A stretch of 64,000 bases of DNA from Meconema thalassinum. Lineage: Eukaryota; Arthropoda; Insecta; Orthoptera; Tettigoniidae. The first letter of the stretch is position 1; the number at the start of each line of letters is the position of its first letter. Shown one piece after another: positions 58,490-64,000 of the stretch. The stretch spans positions 293,672,526-293,736,525 of the forward strand of contig OX336388.2 in NCBI GenBank assembly GCA_946902985.2, written 5' to 3'. The position numbers were made by a program, and so were the translations under genes. The notes below the pieces were generated by a model, which worked only from the letters and a program-made list of their open reading frames with translations, was not told the DNA's origin and ran no database searches.

Positions 58490-58985
58490 CTTTTCTGAAT
58501 TGTGTAATGTCTACAGGCTCCACAAACAACCACTTTTGTTCTAGTAAACTATTAATATGTAACTTTGAATGCTTTCACTAGCTTTTATAAAAGCAATTAC
58601 TATATCTCTTAAGAAGTTTTCAGATTATGTAAGAATGAAATACAGTTCTATATTCAAGGTCACATTCAAACAATAGTGTAAATGAAACAAATAATATAAG
58701 AATTATCTGTTATATTAATCTAATAAACAAAGATATTAGAGTTCAAAGAAGTTGAATTTTGAATTGATTTAAGGGGAAGAATAGTAAGGTCATCTGCCCT
58801 TCACCCAAGAAACAAATAATACTGTCCTGTGGTCATGCGAAATAATCCAATAACCAGTCTCATAATCAGGACGTGGACTCCAGAACACCACCCAATCTAG
58901 ATCTTGGTAGGTTGCAAAAAGAATATTCTTTATATGCGACTTCCCCTATTACCTCTTTCCAACTATATTACCCGTTTAACATTTG
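58490..58985. other. Intron 6, no element recognised
   Basis: AT-rich sequence without features. Confidence 0.4.
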
Positions 58986-58989
58986 ATTG

Positions 58990-59300
58990 CCACTGAGCCT
59001 GGCTGCGCCACCGTTAGTTGATTATTGTAGCAGGAGCCCCGCGGGGTAAGGAGAAGGACACAGTGATGACACAGTGCAAGTTGCACATAAGTCAAGCAGC
59101 ATTGCGTGCGCTACCTGTCTTAGAAGCGCAGATAAGTGTCATGTCACCACGGACAGCTGCTGGAGCCGAGTCATATCCTACTTGTGCAACTGTACCTGTC
59201 AACGAAGCAGAGTGACATGTGACACAAGTAAACAGAGAATAGTTCCCATCTCGACCGCCGGCAATCAATTCGTGAAAGGGTAATACCCACACGTACAAAG
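58990..59300 (+). repeat. Dispersed repeat R2, copy 2 (uninterrupted)
   Basis: Collinear with 35930-36800 but without the 525-bp TIR element, reading GAGCCGAGTCATATCCTACT straight through. It therefore serves as the empty site. Confidence 0.6.
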
Positions 59301-59655
59301 AAGCATAACTTCTTGCCATCCTGTTTTTAATAAAAAGAAAAACAGTGATCCTTCCAAGTATATTTGGTCATTTAAATTTGACGGGTCATTATTGTATGCA
59401 ATTTTGATCGAATCCCTTCAGTCTAAATCCCTAGCTTTTAACTTATGTAAAAATCGTACATCTTTCCCTAAGTTGGTAAATTTATTATAATTCACTAATC
59501 GCCAACCGCTGAGTCTACAGTGTTTTGTTGCATATCTGTGTTCGTTGTAACATGTGTCACTCTATCAATTAAACTGAAGTTGTAACTACTTCTAATTTAA
59601 CTTTAAGAATGCGGAAAATATCTGAGGCTGGAATTACTCCACAAAGTGGTGTATG

Positions 59656-59853
59656 AGGGGGCGTGGTGGTGCAGCGGTCAAGCTGTTGGCCTCTCACCAA
59701 GGTGGACCGGGTTCGATTCCCGGTCAATGCATGTGAGATTTTCGATGTGAAATGCCATGTCCTGTGGTTCGGATTCCACGTTAAAAGGAGGTCCCGTGGC
59801 TCATGATCTCATGATTAATGGTCACGTTAAACGACAAGCTTCCTTCTTCCTTC
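59656..59853 (+). mobile_element. tRNA-derived SINE family S6
   Basis: Head GGTGGTGCAGCGGTCAAGC, B box GGTTCGATTCCCGG, body with CTGTGGTTCGGATTCCACG, tail CTTCCTTCTTCCTTC. Perfect 13-bp target duplication AAAGTGGTGTATG at 59643-59655 and 59854-59866. Confidence 0.9.
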
Positions 59854-60163
59854 AAAGTGGTGTATGTTATTGATTCTGGAACTAGGCCATTTAATTCATC
59901 CGCCACAGCTTAGGTAAAAAGAAATTCATATGTGCTTTCAATCGCTCTTAAAGGAGCGATAGGACCCTACAGAACTGCCTGTCTGAGGCCTTGGTTTCTT
60001 GAGAATTGGGGATCCTACTAGAAACATGTGTTTGTTTAGATTCTCGGGATTATCTTTCTTGGCTCGATATATTTCTACGGGCTCTTTAAACCCTTACCCC
60101 TCGAATTAAATTTCTCTTAGGTCTCCCTACAGCTCATATAATTTCTCAACTTTTACACGAAGA

Positions 60164-61574
60164 ATGGAAACAGATGTAAGTGGTAGTAAAAGGATGCTGT
60201 ATGGACTTCTAAGAAGTAAGAGGAAAGAAAGAGTTACTACAAAGCTAGTAAAAAAGGAAGATGGAGAGTTGTTAACACACCCAGAAGAGATAAAGGGACG
60301 ATGGAAGGAGTATTTCGATAAGCTATTGAATGTGAGCAATTGTACTGGTGAGATGGAAGTGACACAACCTGACGACTCTATAACAGAAGATGATATAACA
60401 ATGCTGGAGGTGGAATTAGCAGTACAGAAAATGAAGATGGGAAAAGCAACAGGGGTGGATGAAATCAGTGTAGAAATGATTAAGGCTGCTGGACCTGTTG
60501 GTATGCAATGGTTGTATCGACTGCTAAAGTGTGTGTGGAAACTGAAATGTGTACCAGAAGACTGGGAGAAAGGGCTAATAATACCAGTGTTTAAGAAGGG
60601 GGACAAGAAGGTGTGTGATAACTATAGAGGGATCAACCTCTTATCACAGATAGTAAAAATACTGGAAAGGATATTAGAAAGAAGAAAGGTGGAAGGAGAG
60701 TTGCAAGAGGAACAGTATGGCTTCAGGAGTGGAAGATCCACAGTGGACCCAATCTTTAGCTTGAGGCAGGTGATGGAAAAGAACTGGGAATATGGAGAGG
60801 ATTTGATCATGACTTTCATAGATCTAGAAAAGGCATATGATAGTGTCCCCAGAGAGAAGGTATGGGAAACCATGGTTAAGAAGAGACTGGGAAGAGAAAT
60901 GTTGGAAATGGTGCAAGCAATGTACAACAACTGTGTTAGCAGGGTACTGACCCCAGTTGGAAAGACAGATTGGTTTAGGAATAAGACTGGACTAAGACAG
61001 GGGAGTGTGCTGTCACCTCTCTTGTTCATAATGGTGATGGATGAAATTGTAAAGGAAACAAAGGAAGCATTTGGACATAAAGAAATGAAGTTACTGTTAT
61101 TTGCAGATGATATTGTGGTCTGGGGAAGGAACACCGAAGAAGTGCAAAAACAACTAGATGCACTGTACGAAAATATTCAGAAGTACGGCCTGAAAATCAG
61201 TATAGAGAAAAGCAAGACCATGGTGATGACAAGAGGGGGAAAGACAAGGAAAGGGCACTGTGAAAATTGGAAGTCAGAGTTTGGAAATTGTGGACACGTT
61301 CAAATACCTAGGAAGTGAATTGATGCAAACTGGTAGGTTGGACATGGAGATTGACAGGAGAGTACAGCAGAGCAATGCATTCTATCAAAGTGTAAGAAAA
61401 CTTGTTTGGGATAAGGAAGTACCAAGGAAAAGCAAGGAGGTAATGTATAAAGTGTACTATGTTCCCATATTAACTTATGCAGCTGAGACTTGGACCCTGA
61501 CAAGCAGGCAAGAGAGTAGAATCCAAGCCAGTGAAATGAAATTCCTAAGAAGTATGATAGGAAAGACGGAGTGA
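60164..61574 (+). pseudogene. RTE-like family F reverse transcriptase, one frameshift
   Basis: 60164-61250: IKGRWKEYFDKLL, IIPVFKKGDKKVCDNYRGIN, YGFRSGRSTVDPIFSLRQVM, FIDLEKAYDSVPREKVWE, GLRQGSVLSPLLF and catalytic FADDIVVWG. A frame change at about 61250 leads to 61260-61574 (TFKYLGSELMQTGRLDMEID, YYVPILTYAAETWTLTSRQE, MKFLRSMIGKTE) ending at a TGA. The catalytic aspartates are intact. The endonuclease is missing. The first Met is arbitrary because the 5' end is truncated. Confidence 0.88.
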
Positions 61575-61996
61575 GGAATGAAGATGTTAGGAAGGAAGTT
61601 GGGATGGGAAAACTAAATGAGAGAATTGAGAAGAATAAACTAAGGTGGTTTGGACTAGTCTTGTGTAGTTCGCGAACGAACTAGTTCGGAAGAGCAGGTC
61701 CCACAGACGAACTACCGAACTAGTTCCCAGATCCCTCGCTTGTTAGTTCGTTCGATCCTTGGAACAGCGCGAGAGCGCGGGACCGCCTCAGCTCGTCACA
61801 TCACCACTCATTGCACAATCACATGCGCTTTGGTTCGTTCAGTCAGTTAGTTCGGTGCAGTTGATTGGGTGTATCTATTGTTAGTTGCAAGATTGTCAAT
61901 TTTGGCGCGGTGTGGCGAATGTTGAATGTTTGTTTATAACACAGTAATAACAGCATAATACACTACAAGTGCTAACACGCTAACAGGTAATAACTA

Positions 61997-62664
61997 CAGT
62001 GGAACGTGGCTAATTCGAACTTCTATAATTCGAAATCTTCTTTAACTCGAATTTTTCTCTTGGTCCTTAGCACTTTATATACAATCAATGCTAAAAAATC
62101 GTGGTTAATTCGAATTATTTTTTGGATAATTCGAAGTTTTTAGTGTAAAAATCCGATCGATAGACAAACAGTTGGGTCAATTCCCGAAAAAACTGTTCCG
62201 TGTGCAGCCCAAGCAACAAACTTAGGCGTTTTTACTTAGGCGTTTTTTTTTTTAAGTAGAAATGACGTAAGTGGTTCTTTTTTCCGTTCCTTAAATTTGT
62301 TAGATTCTTTTGTGATGGCTGAGAGACTTAATTGTATGAAAAAGGTAAAAATCTCAAACTATTTTGAAAAACAGTAAATTTCTCTATGACTTAACTAGAT
62401 TGCTGGATTACTATTGTAGTCAAATAGGTGAATAGTACATTTTGGTTTTATTTTCCATTTGAAACTTTTGAGGATATTCACGATACAGTCTCTACCTAGG
62501 TATAAAGTACCGTTGTCTGTTAATATGCTTTGTTGAACGTAAATCATTATGTAAACGTAATATCTTTTCTATACCCTTTTCAAAGAACTTTCTTAATTCG
62601 AATATTTGGATAATTCGAATTTTTGTACTGGTCCCTTGAGGTTCGAATTATCCAAGTTCCACTG
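61997..62664 (+). mobile_element. pogo-type MITE nested in hAT element
   Basis: TA flanks (61995-61996, 62665-62666). Ends CAGTGGAACGTGGCTAATTC and inverse of CAGTGGAACTTGGATAATTC, plus repeated AATTCGAA words. 668 bp. A + strand remnant near 62310-62373 ends LNCMKKVKISNYFEKQ-stop, like the C-terminus of pogo-type transposases. Confidence 0.82.
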
Positions 62665-62669
62665 TACCT

Positions 62670-63345
62670 TATATTTGTATTGTAATACAGTGGCGGTTCA
62701 TAAATTGAAGTTACTGATAGTTAACTGATTTAGATGTGGGGATAATTCCTCGGTTTTATTTAACTTAGTCATATGGGATTATTTGAAAATATCTCCAATT
62801 ATTTAGAAAATTGGCGAACTGGATTAACATTACCATTTTAATGAACTGCTTGTTTTCTATTTTTGTTGATACATGATGACACAACTACTTTTTTCCTGTT
62901 TTTAACAAATGAACATTATGCCGATGATTCACAAAGAAAAGCGATGGACAAAAACTCTGAACTAAGAAATCCTATTCCTCCCATTTAGATAATGATAATA
63001 AAGATAATGTCAAAAAATCCTGTGGGCGTTCATGAATCGGATGGTGATGCGCCAATTTACGCGGAAAAAAAAATAAGAGAATAATTAGAGTATGCTTCCA
63101 CAAACACATCGTCCATATTGTTTTCTTTTAGGTACGGTATTTCACTAATGATACACAAATGACGACTTTTGGCTTTAGAAACAATAGAAAGAGAAGTCGT
63201 CCCAGAAGGAAAGACATGGAACCAAATTAAAAGGATGGCCAACAACACAGTGAGATGGAAGAAGTTTGTAGCTGCCCTATGTTCCTACAAGGAATAAAAG
63301 GAAATAAGGAAAGAATAAGGAATTTCACTAATGTTTCAATACTCA
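62670..63345. other. hAT element interior, no coding recognised
   Basis: AT-rich. A short region around 63150-63300 reads on the + strand as RKDMEPN-KDGQQHSEMEEV-like fragments but has no firm match. Confidence 0.35.
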
Positions 63346-64000
63346 TATTTTTGTTATAAAGAAACTGCTATAACAAGCAAAAGAGCGCGTGCTGTAGCAG
63401 TTGCAAGGCGAGCGAACGATCTGTCTTTCAGGGAACTCGTGATGGGAACTAACGAACTAGAAGAGCGACCTAGTTCGCTAAGGAGCTGCGAAAGTGCGAA
63501 CTAAACTGATCGCTCCCAGCCGCGAACTACTATGCGCACCAGTGCCTGACGAGTAATGAGTGGTGACAGACTGCTATAAAAAACAAGGAGCGCGTGCGTG
63601 GCAGTAGCAAGGGAACTAACGAACTAGAAGAGCGAACTAGTTCGCTAAGGAGCTGCGAACTAAAGTGATCGCTCCCAGCCGCGAACTATTATGCGCAAGA
63701 CTAGTTTGGACATGTAAAGAGGATGGAGGAAAATAGAATACCAAGACAGATGCTGGAGGCAAAGTGCAAGGGTAAGAGAGCAAGAGGAAGACCTAGAACA
63801 AGGTGGATTGATTCAGTGAAGAAGAGCGTAAGAAAAAGAAATCTGGACTGGGACAAGATCGTGGAAGAAGAATGGTGGAAGGAAAGTGGAGATGTGCCAT
63901 AAATACCCCGACCCGGCAGGAGCTGGATAAGGGGAAATGATGATGATGATGATGGTGACTTGTATTTATTTAGCTCTGCTTTAGAACTATAACTAGCTCC

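Larger units (their letters stand above)
61656..63703. mobile_element. hAT-type DNA element with 8-bp target duplication
   Basis: Flanked by GTTTGGAC at 61648-61655 and 63704-63711. Ends TAGTCTTG... and ...CAAGACTA. Subterminal GAACTAGTTCG-type palindromic repeats occur at both ends. The right end carries a duplicated ~150-190-bp block (63350-63539 and 63560-63703). No transposase recognised; a pogo-type MITE is inside. Confidence 0.85.
60160..63956 (+). mobile_element. RTE-like LINE family F, 5'-truncated, split by a hAT element
   Basis: Pieces 60160-61655 and 63712-63956 are collinear with families A and B. RT coding lies left of the hAT insertion; the C-terminal GHVKRMEENRIPRQMLE and GRPRTRWIDSVKK lie right of it. 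Ends with GATGATGATGATGATGATGG at about 63937-63956. Confidence 0.88.

Overview
This is a eukaryotic, TE-dense genomic window, most probably from an insect with a large genome. Support for this: spliced coding exons with GT-AG introns, an ATG context of CAACAATGG, arthropod-style RTE-like and jockey-like LINEs, tRNA-derived SINEs, and Tc1, pogo, hAT, piggyBac, Harbinger, Helitron and Penelope remnants. The species cannot be named from the sequence.

One host gene is present. It is on the + strand and encodes a peroxisomal mitochondrial-carrier-family protein (SLC25A17/PMP34 type). Six coding exons (13593-13655, 23543-23603, 23685-23751, 32763-32914, 38714-38839, 55917-56161) join in phase to 714 nt, or 238 codons. 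That covers five of the usual six transmembrane segments; the last roughly 65-70 residues lie beyond the right edge. Introns are about 9.9 kb, 81 bp, 9.0 kb, 5.8 kb, 17.1 kb and more than 7.8 kb, and nearly everything else in the window is repeat sequence inside or upstream of them.

Layout. 1-13.5 kb (upstream): a decayed RTE-like LINE (A-), a tRNA-SINE, an intact-ORF jockey-like LINE (-), a 1.9-kb element with 29-bp perfect terminal inverted repeats and repeated internal motifs, an unexplained ~0.9-kb duplication with a fold-back, and a LINE 3' fragment. Intron 1: a Helitron with ~650-bp tandem repeats, two Penelope GIY-YIG remnants, and an RTE-like LINE (C-) cut by a Tc1 element and by a pogo-type deletion derivative. 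Intron 3: SINEs, a minisatellite-bearing element, and a palindromic element containing a hAT-like element that itself contains a piggyBac-like element. Intron 4: a pogo-type element, a SINE, inverted-repeat elements, and a pogo transposase fused to LINE sequence. Intron 5: a Harbinger remnant, four LINE pieces, and a 128-bp Helitron-type satellite split by an RTE-like LINE with an intact 828-codon ORF and by a full-length 3.45-kb RTE-like LINE. It also holds a SINE inserted in a SINE. Intron 6: inverted SINE pairs, and an RTE-like LINE disrupted by a hAT element (8-bp target duplication) that carries a pogo-type MITE.

The host exons encode one transporter. The rest is a layered insertion record whose order can be read from target-site duplications. 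No prokaryotic operons, CRISPR arrays, rRNA genes or functional tRNA genes were seen.
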